This document shows, piece by piece, positions 8,003-16,582 of a DNA stretch of 26,564 nt. The notes beneath the pieces were generated by a model. The model was not told the DNA's origin and did not search any database. It saw only the letters and a program-made list of their open reading frames with translations. The first letter of the stretch is position 1; each line of letters begins with the position of its first letter. This DNA comes from Bacteroidota bacterium (GTDB lineage Bacteria > Bacteroidota > Bacteroidia > Bacteroidales > GCA-2748055): contig JAAEOI010000149.1 in NCBI GenBank assembly GCA_024244665.1, positions 1 through 26,564 of the forward strand, in the 5' to 3' direction. The position numbers and the translations under genes were made by a program.

Positions 8003-11000
8003 GTGAAAAGCATAGCAGTCCTGTTTTCTTTGTTCCTGTTCTCCCTTGGGGGGGCAGCCCAGTCTTACCAGTTTTTCAACTTTAGTCTAACGGAGGGTTT
8101 GTGCCATGACTTTGCCTATACTATTAACCAGGATCCTTCCGGATTCCTGTGGGTGGGTACCACACAGGGCCTCTGCCGCTTCGATGGCAAAGTATTTGAA
8201 CAGGAGTTCATGGGGGATTCGATCCCCGCCAGCATTGCATTCTGCAGTCTGTTCGATTCAAAAGAGAGACTCTGGTTCGGACATGAGAACGGGATGCTTT
8301 TAATGCTTGAGGACGGGCAATTCAAACAGCTTACCCCGATGGACGGACCCAGGTCATCCATTCGCGCCATCCGGGAAGATTCAGAAGGAAACATCATCGC
8401 TCTTTTGCAGCAGAGCGGTCTGATGGTGATTTCACCCGATCTGCAGGTCAGCTATGTGGGAGGGGACCCGGGCGACGAGAATAATCCCTTTGCCGGAAAA
8501 TTCCTGAATAATTTTCAGATCACAGCCGAGGGTAATCTGCTGGTAGGATCAAACGACGGGCTCAGCATTTTCAGATTCAATGAAGAACTGGATACCTATA
8601 TCCACACTGGTGATATCGAACAGTTGAAATACATGGTGGTCCATGAGATTGTAACTGCTCTTCACCCGGATGAATTCTGGGTCGGAACAGAGGATGAAGG
8701 AGTCTTTTCCCTTAGCGGAACCGGTTATGATCCCGGGCAATTCATAGTGAATAAAATTGGGGAGGAAGTGGGATTGGGATATGCCAGGGTTACTGCAATC
8801 CGCTTTGATGGTACCAGGAGGGTTTGGATCACCGATTACGGAAAAGGCATCCACAGAGTCGAGCTGGATGCAGAAGGTAAAATCGGGAATTCTTTCTTGT
8901 TCAACAGGGAAAACGGTATTCCCAACGAGTACATTTACCAGATATTTATAGACGAGGAGGGCAACCAGTGGTTCTCATCACAGGGCAATGGAATTGCTGT
9001 TTTACGCGACCAGGCATTTACTTTCATCGACATGTGGAAGGACGAACACTTCCCCGAGATCAGTGCCATGATTGGAAAGGGGACAGACTACTGGTTCGGG
9101 GGCAATTCAAAGATTGGATATTACTCGGGCGAAACGGAAGAGTTTGATATCCATGGCGCCGTTGACGGGGTGCCTGCAGACAGGATTACAGCGCTCTATC
9201 TCGATTCCCGAAACGACCTCTATATCGGAACCGAACGGAGCGGTCTGTTCATTAAAAAAGAGGGGCGCAGGAGAATCAGCCCCCTGCTGGTATCGGGTAA
9301 TTCCCTGGAGAATATCATCAATGCGATTGATGGAGACGGGGACAGTATTTTTGTGGCCACCAATAACGGGGTCTATACCTATAACCCGGTGAATGGCAAT
9401 CGCACCTCATTTTCTACCACCAACGGGCTTCCCCATAATAAAGTGAATGACGTTCTTGTGGACCATAAAGGGATTGCCTGGCTGGCAATGCCGACGAGTG
9501 GAATTTATGGAATCAAACCCAACCAGGAGATTAAAGAGGTAATTATCGACGGAAGGCCCAAATATGAGTTTGTGACCCTTGCGGAAGATGGTAATGGGGT
9601 AATCTGGGCAGGCACCAAGGGCGACGGGGTATTCATGTTTGAAGATGATACATTATCCTGGTTCAATGAAGAGGATGGACTAAAAGGTGATTACACCTAT
9701 GCCATTGGATTGGATCCGAAAGGTTATGCATGGATCGGCCACAGACAGGGATTAAGTCGTATTGATCCCGACAGGAGGCTCATCCGGGTCTATGGAAAAG
9801 AGACTGGATTCGCATCGGATATTAACTATAACTCTGTCATTACCACTCATAGAGGAGGCGTTTTGTTTGGTACCTCCAATGGCATGATCAGTTATGATGC
9901 CTTCCAGGCCAGGGAGGATTCAATTCCACCGAGACTGAGTATTAAATCGGTGCTTATCAACCAGGATAACTACGATCCATCCCAGCCGATCAGGCTTAAG
10001 TATGGCAGGTACCGTGTCCGGATCGATTTCGTGGGGATCAACCTGAGCAATCCGGAGAAGGTTACCTACCAGTACAAATTGGACGGGCATGACGAGGTGT
10101 GGTCCGATGTGTCCAGTGTACCATATGCCAATTGGAGTCGGGTGGAGGATGGGAACTATAATTTCCTGCTGAAGGCCTGCGATGGCAATGGAAACTGTTC
10201 CACTGAACCGGTGAACCTGGAGATCAGTGTTAAGATACCTGTCTGGAAGGCCTGGTGGTTTATCTTCGCTATGGTCATGCTTGTTCTGACCACCGTTTTT
10301 GTGATCATCAAAATCAGGGAGCGAAACCAGAAAGCTATCCAGGAATATCTTCAGCGCCAGCTGGATGAGCGCACCAGGGAGGTGATCCTGCAGAAGGAGG
10401 AGATCGAGATCAAGAACCGCGATATCACTGATTCAATTAACTATGCCCAACGAATCCAGGCCAGCATCCTTCCCCCCATAAAGAAGCTTCATGACGCCTT
10501 TTCGGGGAGCTTCGTTTTTTACCAGCCCAGGGATATCGTGAGCGGTGACTTCTACTGGTATGAGAAGGTGGGGGAGAATCGTTTCATAGTGGTGTGTGCC
10601 GACTCGACCGGGCATGGTGTGCCGGGAGCATTTATGTCCATGATCGGTACTACACTCATCAAAGATATCTGTCTCAGATCAGATGTACAGAAACCTTCCC
10701 AGGTACTTACCATCCTCGATAACGAAGTCAGGGAGTCGCTGAACCAGAATATGGAGACCAGTGGTTCCAACGATGGGATGGATATTATTGTCGCCGAGAT
10801 CGACATGAAGACCCTGAAGTTTTCAGTGAGCTCGGCCATGAGGCCTGTAATCATCTACTCGGGAGGAGAGCAGATCTATGTGAAGGGCAGCCGGAGTTCC
10901 ATTGGCGGACAACTGGATGAGGACCGGTCGGAGAAAGAATTCATTGATCAGGAGTTTAATCTGAATAAAGGAGATATTGTCTACATGTTCTCCGATGGCT

Positions 11001-11185
11001 ATCCCGACCAGTTTGGAGGGCCGCTGGGCCGAAAATTCAAAATGGTCAGGCTCAAGAATCTACTGAGGGATATTCATGACAAGCCCATGGATGATCAATA
11101 TAACTACATCAAGAGCAATTTCTTCCTCTGGAAGGAAGATCTTGAGCAGGTCGACGATGTGCTGTTTATGGGGATCAAGTTGTAG
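8003..11185 (+). CDS. Membrane receptor: double Reg_prop propeller, Y_Y_Y domain, TM helix and SpoIIE-type PP2C phosphatase
   Basis: The 1060-residue protein has a GTG start and a signal peptide ending near GGAA-Q. About 14 propeller motifs of the type LWVGT..GL.RFD occupy residues about 30-635, which fits two seven-bladed propellers. A Y_Y_Y domain follows (about 650-740; TYQYKLDGHDEVWS). There is one transmembrane helix (about 749-770), a charged coiled-coil linker (about 773-805), and then a cytoplasmic SpoIIE/PP2C phosphatase. Its metal-binding motifs are intact: SGDFYWY (~846), ADSTGHGVPGAFM (~866), SNDGMD, FSDGYPDQ (~997) and a terminal DDVLF (~1052). The sensor half matches that of Bacteroidota hybrid two-component systems, but the output is a Ser/Thr phosphatase instead of a histidine kinase. 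Such phosphatases usually act on STAS-type antagonists. No STAS, anti-sigma or sigma-factor gene is visible nearby. The input signal is unknown. Confidence 0.9.
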   Translation: MKSIAVLFSLFLFSLGGAAQSYQFFNFSLTEGLCHDFAYTINQDPSGFLWVGTTQGLCRFDGKVFEQEFMGDSIPASIAFCSLFDSKERLWFGHENGMLLMLEDGQFKQLTPMDGPRSSIRAIREDSEGNIIALLQQSGLMVISPDLQVSYVGGDPGDENNPFAGKFLNNFQITAEGNLLVGSNDGLSIFRFNEELDTYIHTGDIEQLKYMVVHEIVTALHPDEFWVGTEDEGVFSLSGTGYDPGQFIVNKIGEEVGLGYARVTAIRFDGTRRVWITDYGKGIHRVELDAEGKIGNSFLFNRENGIPNEYIYQIFIDEEGNQWFSSQGNGIAVLRDQAFTFIDMWKDEHFPEISAMIGKGTDYWFGGNSKIGYYSGETEEFDIHGAVDGVPADRITALYLDSRNDLYIGTERSGLFIKKEGRRRISPLLVSGNSLENIINAIDGDGDSIFVATNNGVYTYNPVNGNRTSFSTTNGLPHNKVNDVLVDHKGIAWLAMPTSGIYGIKPNQEIKEVIIDGRPKYEFVTLAEDGNGVIWAGTKGDGVFMFEDDTLSWFNEEDGLKGDYTYAIGLDPKGYAWIGHRQGLSRIDPDRRLIRVYGKETGFASDINYNSVITTHRGGVLFGTSNGMISYDAFQAREDSIPPRLSIKSVLINQDNYDPSQPIRLKYGRYRVRIDFVGINLSNPEKVTYQYKLDGHDEVWSDVSSVPYANWSRVEDGNYNFLLKACDGNGNCSTEPVNLEISVKIPVWKAWWFIFAMVMLVLTTVFVIIKIRERNQKAIQEYLQRQLDERTREVILQKEEIEIKNRDITDSINYAQRIQASILPPIKKLHDAFSGSFVFYQPRDIVSGDFYWYEKVGENRFIVVCADSTGHGVPGAFMSMIGTTLIKDICLRSDVQKPSQVLTILDNEVRESLNQNMETSGSNDGMDIIVAEIDMKTLKFSVSSAMRPVIIYSGGEQIYVKGSRSSIGGQLDEDRSEKEFIDQEFNLNKGDIVYMFSDGYPDQFGGPLGRKFKMVRLKNLLRDIHDKPMDDQYNYIKSNFFLWKEDLEQVDDVLFMGIKL

Positions 11186-11202
11186 ACTCAGGGCTGAACC
11201 AC

Positions 11203-11718
11203 CTAATACTCCTCCAGATTAATTCCGCTTAATACAATTACATCGGTGGTGTCTGTATTGCTCCTGTTAAAACTCCTGTCCACAACATAGAAGGTGTAAA
11301 ATACTGTATCGTGGATAATCAAAGGGTAAGAGATATCCAGGTCCATAGTTCCTTTTAAGGGCTGTTTGTCCAGGTGAGGGATCCGGTATCGCAGAATCCC
11401 GCCCTCCGATTCGGGTATCTCTACAAAATCATACCCCTTGAGATCGTAAAGCTGGAGATAAAAGTTGTACTTCAGGCTGTCCGGGAGATCAGGGTCGGTA
11501 TTCTCGGGAAGCGGATGCAGACCCAGGTTCCCGTCCCCGTCAGTAAAGTCGAAGCTTAGCCTGCCCATTACCGTCTTGTTCCCAAGCTCATCCAGGGTGA
11601 CGTATATGCTGAATCCCAGGTAGTCAATCACCGGTTCGTCGGGGTATACCGGTGCAACCTCTTCACAGGAGACCAGCAGGAACAATCCAATCAATATGGC
11701 AATACTACATCGTTTCAT
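11203..11718 (-). CDS. Small lipoprotein of unknown function
   Basis: This 171-residue protein has a lipoprotein signal peptide with lipobox LVSC and acylated cysteine at residue 18, followed directly by two glutamates. Acidic residues after the cysteine resemble surface-export signals described for Bacteroidota lipoproteins, so surface exposure is possible but unproven. The mature part is beta-prone and acidic, with an [11 protein letters not shown] segment (about residues 55-65) like those in many Bacteroidota lipoproteins of unknown function. The C-terminal segment ([16 protein letters not shown]) looks like the final strands of an Ig-like fold. Its ATG overlaps the Der stop codon in an ATGA, implying translational coupling to der. 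It ends 17 nt from the convergent SpoIIE receptor gene. I cannot assign a function. Confidence 0.85.
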   Translation of the reverse strand: MKRCSIAILIGLFLLVSCEEVAPVYPDEPVIDYLGFSIYVTLDELGNKTVMGRLSFDFTDGDGNLGLHPLPENTDPDLPDSLKYNFYLQLYDLKGYDFVEIPESEGGILRYRIPHLDKQPLKGTMDLDISYPLIIHDTVFYTFYVVDRSFNRSNTDTTDVIVLSGINLEEY

Positions 11719-13022
11719 TTTTTTCGCATGAATACTTTAATAGGGACACCTGTAAACGGGAAATGTTCCCTGATCTTATTTTCAAGGTATCTTTTGTACG
11801 ACTCCCTGACATATTGCGGGAGGTTGCAGTAGAAGGCAAACGCGGGAGCATGCGTGGGCAGCTGGGTAACGTACTTGATCCTGATAAATTTCCCTTTGAC
11901 AGAAGGCGGATGATTTGCCTCAATGGCCTCCTGCATCACCTCATTGAGTTTTGATGTGGCGATGCGCTGCAAACGATTTTTATAAACCTGGATGGTAACA
12001 TCCAGTGCCTTGTGTATCCTCTGTTTGGTTAGGGCTGATACAAACAGAACCGGAACATCATCAAAGGGTTCCAGCCGTTCCTTAATCTGCTGCTCAAACT
12101 GTTTCGTGGTCCTGGTCTCTTTCTCAACGAGATCCCATTTGTTCACAAGTACCACCACTCCCTTCCAGTTTCTCGCAATCAGGTGGAACACATTCACATC
12201 CTGTGCCTCAATCCCTATGGTGGCATCAATCATCAGGATGCAAACGTCGGAGTGTTCAATGGCCCTTACCGAACGCATCACTGAATAAAATTCCAGATCC
12301 TCCTTCACCTTTCCCTTCTTTCGGAGCCCGGCCGTATCAACCAGGATGAAGTCATGATTAAATTTGTTAAACCTTGTATTGATTGAGTCCCTGGTGGTTC
12401 CTGAAATTGGAGTCACGATGTTTCTCTCTTCGCCCAACAGGGCGTTCACCAGGGATGATTTCCCCACATTGGGGCGTCCCACCACGGCGATTCGAGGAAT
12501 CTCGTCCTCTTCTTCTTCTTCATTCTTCTCTCCAAACAGGGCGGTCACATGGTCGAGCATATCCCCGGTGCCACTTCCGTTGATGGAGGAGAGGGGATAG
12601 TAGTCGCCCAGTCCAAGCCCGTAAAAGGTTGTGGCTTCGTATAGCCGCTGGGAATTGTCAACCTTGTTGACCACCAGTACAATCGGTTTGTCAACTTTTC
12701 TGAGCATTCCGGCGATGATTTCATCCAGGTCGGTTATGCCTGAGATTACATCCACCAGGAATACCACCACATCGGCCTCCTCAATGGCGAGAACCACCTG
12801 CTTACGTATCTCCTCCTCAAACACATCATCGGAGTTGACGATATATCCACCCGTATCGATAACACTGAAATCGTGGCCATTCCAGATCACCTTTCCGTAG
12901 TGGCGGTCACGTGTAACCCCGCTCACCTCGTCCACGATGGCCTGCCTGGTCTCCGTGAGGCGGTTAAAAAAGGTGGACTTACCAACGTTGGGTCTTCCTA
13001 CAATGGCCACAATATTTCCCAT
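11715..13022 (-). CDS. der: Ribosome-assembly GTPase Der (EngA)
   Basis: Der is a double-GTPase needed for maturation of the large ribosomal subunit. Both G domains are complete. The first has the P-loop GRPNVGKS at 9-16, DTGG at 56-59 and NKVD at 119-122. The second has GRPNVGKS at 182-189, DTAG at 229-232 and NKWD at 294-297. An acidic linker (EEEEEDE, about 168-173) separates them, and a C-terminal KH-like domain ends in VFMRKK. The length of 435 residues is normal for the family. It lies 11 nt downstream of era and overlaps the lipoprotein gene by 4 nt, so era, der and the lipoprotein gene appear to form one transcription unit. Confidence 0.98.
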   Translation of the reverse strand: MGNIVAIVGRPNVGKSTFFNRLTETRQAIVDEVSGVTRDRHYGKVIWNGHDFSVIDTGGYIVNSDDVFEEEIRKQVVLAIEEADVVVFLVDVISGITDLDEIIAGMLRKVDKPIVLVVNKVDNSQRLYEATTFYGLGLGDYYPLSSINGSGTGDMLDHVTALFGEKNEEEEEDEIPRIAVVGRPNVGKSSLVNALLGEERNIVTPISGTTRDSINTRFNKFNHDFILVDTAGLRKKGKVKEDLEFYSVMRSVRAIEHSDVCILMIDATIGIEAQDVNVFHLIARNWKGVVVLVNKWDLVEKETRTTKQFEQQIKERLEPFDDVPVLFVSALTKQRIHKALDVTIQVYKNRLQRIATSKLNEVMQEAIEANHPPSVKGKFIRIKYVTQLPTHAPAFAFYCNLPQYVRESYKRYLENKIREHFPFTGVPIKVFMRKK

Positions 13023-13033
13023 GTTCTCTTGAT

Positions 13034-13912
13034 TTAATGGTAACCGAATTTCTTGATCTGTCGCTCGTTGTTCCTCCAGTCCTTATTCACTTTGACCTTC
13101 AGTTCCAGGAACACTTTTTTGCTGAAAAAAGCCTCCATATCGAGCCTGGATTCCCTCCCAACCCTTTTCAGGGCCTTGCCTTCATTCCCGATAAGAATGC
13201 CTTTCTGACTCTCCCTTTCCACGTAGATGATTGCGTAGATCCTGATCAGTTTCGCCTCTTCCTTGAATGACTCAATCTCAATCTCAACTGCATAGGGAAT
13301 CTCCTGTTTGTACTGGAGTAGAATTTTCTCCCGGATCATCTCAGCCGTAAGGAATCTTTCCGATTTGTCGGTGAGGGCATCCTTGGCGTAGTAGGGCGGT
13401 GACACAGGCAGGTGGTGAAGGATTCTTTTAAAAACAGTATCCACATTAAAATTCTCCAGGGCACTGATGGGGATCTTCTCCGCCTTTGGAAGAATTTCGT
13501 CCCACATTTCAAAGGCCATTGTTACCTGTTCCTGATTGCTCTTGTCGATCTTGTTGATGATAAGCAGGACCGGGACCTCCACAAACGTAAGTTTTTTCAG
13601 GAAGGTCTCTTCAGGATCAGGTTTCTCCCCGATCTCGGTCATATATACAATAACATCTCCATCCACAAGGGCCGACCGGGCAGCTTTGAGCATGGCCTCC
13701 TGAAGTTTGTAGTTAGGTTCAAGTATCCCCGGGGTATCGGAGAAGACTACCTGGTAATCCTTGTCATTTACAATCCCCAGGATCCGGTGACGTGTGGTCT
13801 GGGCTTTGGAGGTAATGATGGAGAGCTTCTCACCCACCATAGCATTCATCAGTGTAGATTTTCCGACATTGGGTTTCCCCAATATGTTCACATATCCCGC
13901 CTTGTGTTCCAT
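13034..13912 (-). CDS. era: GTPase Era, 16S rRNA-binding ribosome maturation factor
   Basis: Era binds the 3' end of 16S rRNA and assists small-subunit assembly. The 292-residue protein has the P-loop GKPNVGKS (12-19), the switch region with [17 protein letters not shown] (59-62) and NKID (120-123). The C-terminal KH domain includes [19 protein letters not shown], the characteristic RNA-binding GxxG loop region, and the protein ends in [12 protein letters not shown]. The length matches the family. The gene begins 4 nt after the pseudouridine synthase gene stops and ends 11 nt before der, so three ribosome-related genes are closely linked. There are no anomalies in the motifs. Confidence 0.98.
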   Translation of the reverse strand: MEHKAGYVNILGKPNVGKSTLMNAMVGEKLSIITSKAQTTRHRILGIVNDKDYQVVFSDTPGILEPNYKLQEAMLKAARSALVDGDVIVYMTEIGEKPDPEETFLKKLTFVEVPVLLIINKIDKSNQEQVTMAFEMWDEILPKAEKIPISALENFNVDTVFKRILHHLPVSPPYYAKDALTDKSERFLTAEMIREKILLQYKQEIPYAVEIEIESFKEEAKLIRIYAIIYVERESQKGILIGNEGKALKRVGRESRLDMEAFFSKKVFLELKVKVNKDWRNNERQIKKFGYH

Positions 13913-13916
13913 GGAT

Positions 13917-15026
13917 CTATTCGTAAGCGTTCATTTTCAAACTGCTGATCTCCTTATCGCTTAGGAAACGCCATTTCCCCCGGGGCAGGTTCTTTTTGGT
14001 CAGGCCGCCAAAGTAAACCCGGTCCAGTTTGCTTACCCTGTACCCCAGGTGTTCAAACATTCGCCGCACGATCCGGTTACGTCCTGAGTGGATCTCCAGT
14101 CCCACCTCTTTTTTACTATCCTCTGATGCGTAGCTGATGCCATCTGGCTGAATAAAACCATCCTCGAGGGTTATCCCCCCGGCAAGCGTCCTGAGATCGG
14201 CATCGGTAACCGCTTTATCCAGATGGACATGGTATATTTTCTTCTTGTTATAGCCGGGATGTGTCAGCTTTTTGGCCAGTTCCCCGTCATTCGTAAAGAG
14301 AAGCACACCAGTTGTTTGCCGGTCGAGCCGTCCAACAGGGTAGATCCTTTCGCTGCATGCTTTCTCTATCAGCATCATTACCGTTTTTCGCTCCTTTGGG
14401 TCGTCGGTGGTGGTCACATAATCCTTGGGCTTATTGAGGAGCAGGTAGACCTTCCGTTCAGTCTTCATCCTTTTGCCGTTGTAACGCACATCATCGCCGG
14501 GTTGAATCTTGGTACCCAGCTCGATGATGCTTTTCCCGTTCACGGTGATCACACCGGCAGTGATCAGCTGGTCGGCCTCGCGCCTGGAACAGATCCCCGA
14601 TGATGCAATAAATTTATTAAGCCTGATGGAGACATCACCTGCCGCTTTGGCAGGCCTGGCCGGTGAGCCGCCCTTCTTATAGCCTTCTTTTGAGAAGCCG
14701 CCTGGTTTATCACCTTTCGGGGAACCGCCTGTTTTTCGCTCCTTGGAAAATCCGCCAGGTTTGTCACCTTTCGGGGAACCGCCTGTTTTTCGCTCCTTGG
14801 AAAATCCGCCTGTGTTTCCCTCTTCTTTGTGTGATCCGCCTTTTTTTCGGTCTTCGTAAGGGCTCCCTGCTTTTTCCCCTCTACTGCCCCTGGCTGTGTT
14901 GGCCGATTTTCCGTCCCTTGGTCCACTGCTTTTCCTTGTTTTTCCAAAAGTGCCGGTTTCGGGCCGCTCTTTTCCTCCCTGTCTGCTTTTACTGAGTCTG
15001 CTTTTGTCTGATCCGGATTTATCCAA
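13917..15026 (-). CDS. RsuA/RluB/RluE-family rRNA pseudouridine synthase with basic repetitive N-terminal extension
   Basis: The catalytic part covers about residues 131-369. It has an S4 RNA-binding domain (about 133-180; IRLNKFIASSGICSRREAD) and a pseudouridine synthase domain with the signature VGRLDRQTTGVLLFTNDG (catalytic Asp at 235). A later conserved segment, GRNRIVRRMFEHLGY, is also present. It probably isomerises uridine in 23S rRNA (RluB-like), though the exact target cannot be read from the sequence. Residues 1-130 form a Lys/Gly/Ser/Arg-rich low-complexity extension containing an 18-residue tandem repeat, which is likely disordered and RNA-interacting. The start is TTG at 15026: an in-frame stop lies 18 nt upstream, and no ATG occurs before the S4 domain. 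A -7 box at 15059-15066 supports transcription starting just upstream. Bacteroidota homologues often carry similar extensions. Confidence 0.92.
   Translation of the reverse strand: MDKSGSDKSRLSKSRQGGKERPETGTFGKTRKSSGPRDGKSANTARGSRGEKAGSPYEDRKKGGSHKEEGNTGGFSKERKTGGSPKGDKPGGFSKERKTGGSPKGDKPGGFSKEGYKKGGSPARPAKAAGDVSIRLNKFIASSGICSRREADQLITAGVITVNGKSIIELGTKIQPGDDVRYNGKRMKTERKVYLLLNKPKDYVTTTDDPKERKTVMMLIEKACSERIYPVGRLDRQTTGVLLFTNDGELAKKLTHPGYNKKKIYHVHLDKAVTDADLRTLAGGITLEDGFIQPDGISYASEDSKKEVGLEIHSGRNRIVRRMFEHLGYRVSKLDRVYFGGLTKKNLPRGKWRFLSDKEISSLKMNAYE
14699..14806. repeat. 54-nt tandem direct repeat, two copies, inside the pseudouridine synthase gene
   Basis: The units 14699-14752 and 14753-14806 differ at only two positions (52 of 54 identical). 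They encode two copies of an 18-residue unit, GGFSKERKTGGSPKGDKP, in the N-terminal extension, flanked by degenerate partial copies (GGFSKEGYKKGGSP, GGSHKEEG). Near-identity at the nucleotide level suggests recent duplication or slippage. The unit is a multiple of three, so changes in copy number keep the frame. Confidence 0.9.
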
Positions 15027-15058
15027 TTCCCTGATTATTAGTTAATGTTATAAGGGTA

Positions 15059-15066
15059 CAAAGATA
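15059..15066 (-). promoter_or_regulatory. -7 promoter box for the pseudouridine synthase/era/der unit
   Basis: Read on the minus strand, the site is TATCTTTG, a perfect match to the Bacteroidota -7 consensus TAnnTTTG. It lies about 33 nt upstream of the TTG start at 15026. The expected TTTG around -33 is not clear, so the assignment rests on the -7 box and its position. Confidence 0.45.
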
Positions 15067-15157
15067 CAGCTAATTAAGAAACATTGTTGACATAATAGTT
15101 TTAACTTTAGTGTCGTTTTAAAAAAGAGGAAATCCCATACTATTAAACAATCAGGAT

Positions 15158-16552
15158 ATGAGTCTTGTAATATCAATTTCCGGGATCAGGGGCACTATAG
15201 GAGGTCTCCCCGGCAAAGGATTAACACCCATCGATACGGTTCGGTTTACATCTTCTTATGCAGCATGGCTCAGGGAACAAACGGAAAAGGATCGTCCGCT
15301 TGTTGTACTTGGACGGGATGCCCGAATTTCCGGCCCTCTGGTCGAGCAATTGGTTTCAGCCACTCTTTCGGCCATGGGGATCGATGTGCTTAACGCAGGA
15401 CTTGCCACCACGCCGACTGTTGAAATGGCGGTTACCCATGAGAAGGCCGATGGCGGAATCATACTTACAGCCAGTCACAATCCTGCCCAGTGGAACGCTT
15501 TGAAATTACTCAACGGGAAGGGTGAATTTCTCTCAGCAAAAGATGGAGAGGCAATTCTCCGAAGGGCACAGGAAGACGATTTCTCATACCAGGAGATAAA
15601 TAACCTGGGGTCCGTTAAACCTTTGGAAGGTTTCGATATCCAACACATCAGTGATGTAGTTGGATTGAAGCTGGTGGAAAGGGAGAAGATCAAAGCTAAA
15701 AAGTTCCGGGTGGCCATTGACTGCGTAAATTCTGTAGGGGGGATTATCCTGCCGCAGCTTCTGAAAGAGCTGGGCGTGGATGATGTGGTTGAACTCTACT
15801 GTGAACCGGACGGGAACTTTCCCCACAACCCCGAACCGCTTCCTGAGAATCTGACAGAAATTTCTGCTGTTATGATCAGGGAGAAGGCCGATGTGGGTTT
15901 CGTGGTGGATCCCGATGTGGACAGGCTGGCTATTGTTTGTGAAGACGGAACCATGTTTGGTGAGGAGTATACCCTTGTGGCAATTTCCGATTATGTGCTC
16001 TCCAGGACACCCGGGAACACCGCCTCCAACCTCTCCTCCACCCGTGCCCTTCGGGATGTGACAGAGGGGTACGGGCAAACCTACGTACCCTCTGCTGTTG
16101 GTGAGGTAAACGTGGTGGAGGCCATGAAAGCAAACAATTGTGTGATCGGAGGTGAAGGGAACGGGGGAGTGATCTACCCTGAACTCCATTACGGCCGTGA
16201 TGCCCTGGTAGGCATTGGCCTGTTTCTGACTCACCTTGCCGAAAGCGGACTTACCTGCAGTCAAATGAGGAAGCAGTATCCCGATTATACCATTTCAAAG
16301 AATAAGATTGTTCTGCCCGAAGGGACAGAGCCCGACAGGCTGCTCTCCGGTTTTGAGAAGGAGTATGCCCATCACCAGGTTAATACAGTGGATGGTGTGA
16401 AGGTGGATATGCCCGAGGGATGGGTGCACCTGCGCAAATCCAATACCGAACCTATTATCAGGCTTTATGCGGAAGCAGAAAGCTCAGACGAGGCGGAACG
16501 CCTGGCTGGTGAAGCTGATGATACCATTAAGCGATTGATTTCAGAAGGCTAA
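15158..16552 (+). CDS. glmM: Phosphohexomutase, probably phosphoglucosamine mutase (GlmM type)
   Basis: This alpha-D-phosphohexomutase probably converts glucosamine-6-phosphate to glucosamine-1-phosphate for UDP-GlcNAc synthesis. All four active-site signatures are present: the phosphoserine loop TASHNP (Ser106), the metal loop DPDVDR (Asp251, 253, 255), the sugar-binding loop GEGNGG (332-337) and the phosphate-binding loop RKSNTEP (426-432). The length of 464 residues and the GIRGTIGG start fit the Bacteroidota enzymes annotated as GlmM. Phosphomannomutase/phosphoglucomutase activity cannot be excluded, because loop sequences alone do not fix the substrate. An alternative GlmU gene at 20795-21973 would supply the next steps. 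The exporter adaptor gene starts 30 nt downstream, so read-through into it is likely. Confidence 0.85.
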   Translation: MSLVISISGIRGTIGGLPGKGLTPIDTVRFTSSYAAWLREQTEKDRPLVVLGRDARISGPLVEQLVSATLSAMGIDVLNAGLATTPTVEMAVTHEKADGGIILTASHNPAQWNALKLLNGKGEFLSAKDGEAILRRAQEDDFSYQEINNLGSVKPLEGFDIQHISDVVGLKLVEREKIKAKKFRVAIDCVNSVGGIILPQLLKELGVDDVVELYCEPDGNFPHNPEPLPENLTEISAVMIREKADVGFVVDPDVDRLAIVCEDGTMFGEEYTLVAISDYVLSRTPGNTASNLSSTRALRDVTEGYGQTYVPSAVGEVNVVEAMKANNCVIGGEGNGGVIYPELHYGRDALVGIGLFLTHLAESGLTCSQMRKQYPDYTISKNKIVLPEGTEPDRLLSGFEKEYAHHQVNTVDGVKVDMPEGWVHLRKSNTEPIIRLYAEAESSDEAERLAGEADDTIKRLISEG

Positions 16553-16582
16553 AATAAAGAACAAAGAAAATTGATTTCAGAG

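Noticed and set aside
11992..12288. Plus-strand open frames of 60-180 codons inside der, era and the pseudouridine synthase gene
   Set aside because: They are antisense shadows of well-recognised genes, with low-quality composition and no family motifs.
14699..14806. CRISPR-like array
   Set aside because: The two adjacent 54-nt units have no spacers and lie within a coding frame; this is a coding tandem repeat.
15083..15109. TAACTTTA at 15102-15109 with an upstream TTG or TTGACA as a glmM promoter
   Set aside because: The -7 box misses the final G and no -33 element lies at the right distance; the TTGACA has no -10 partner.
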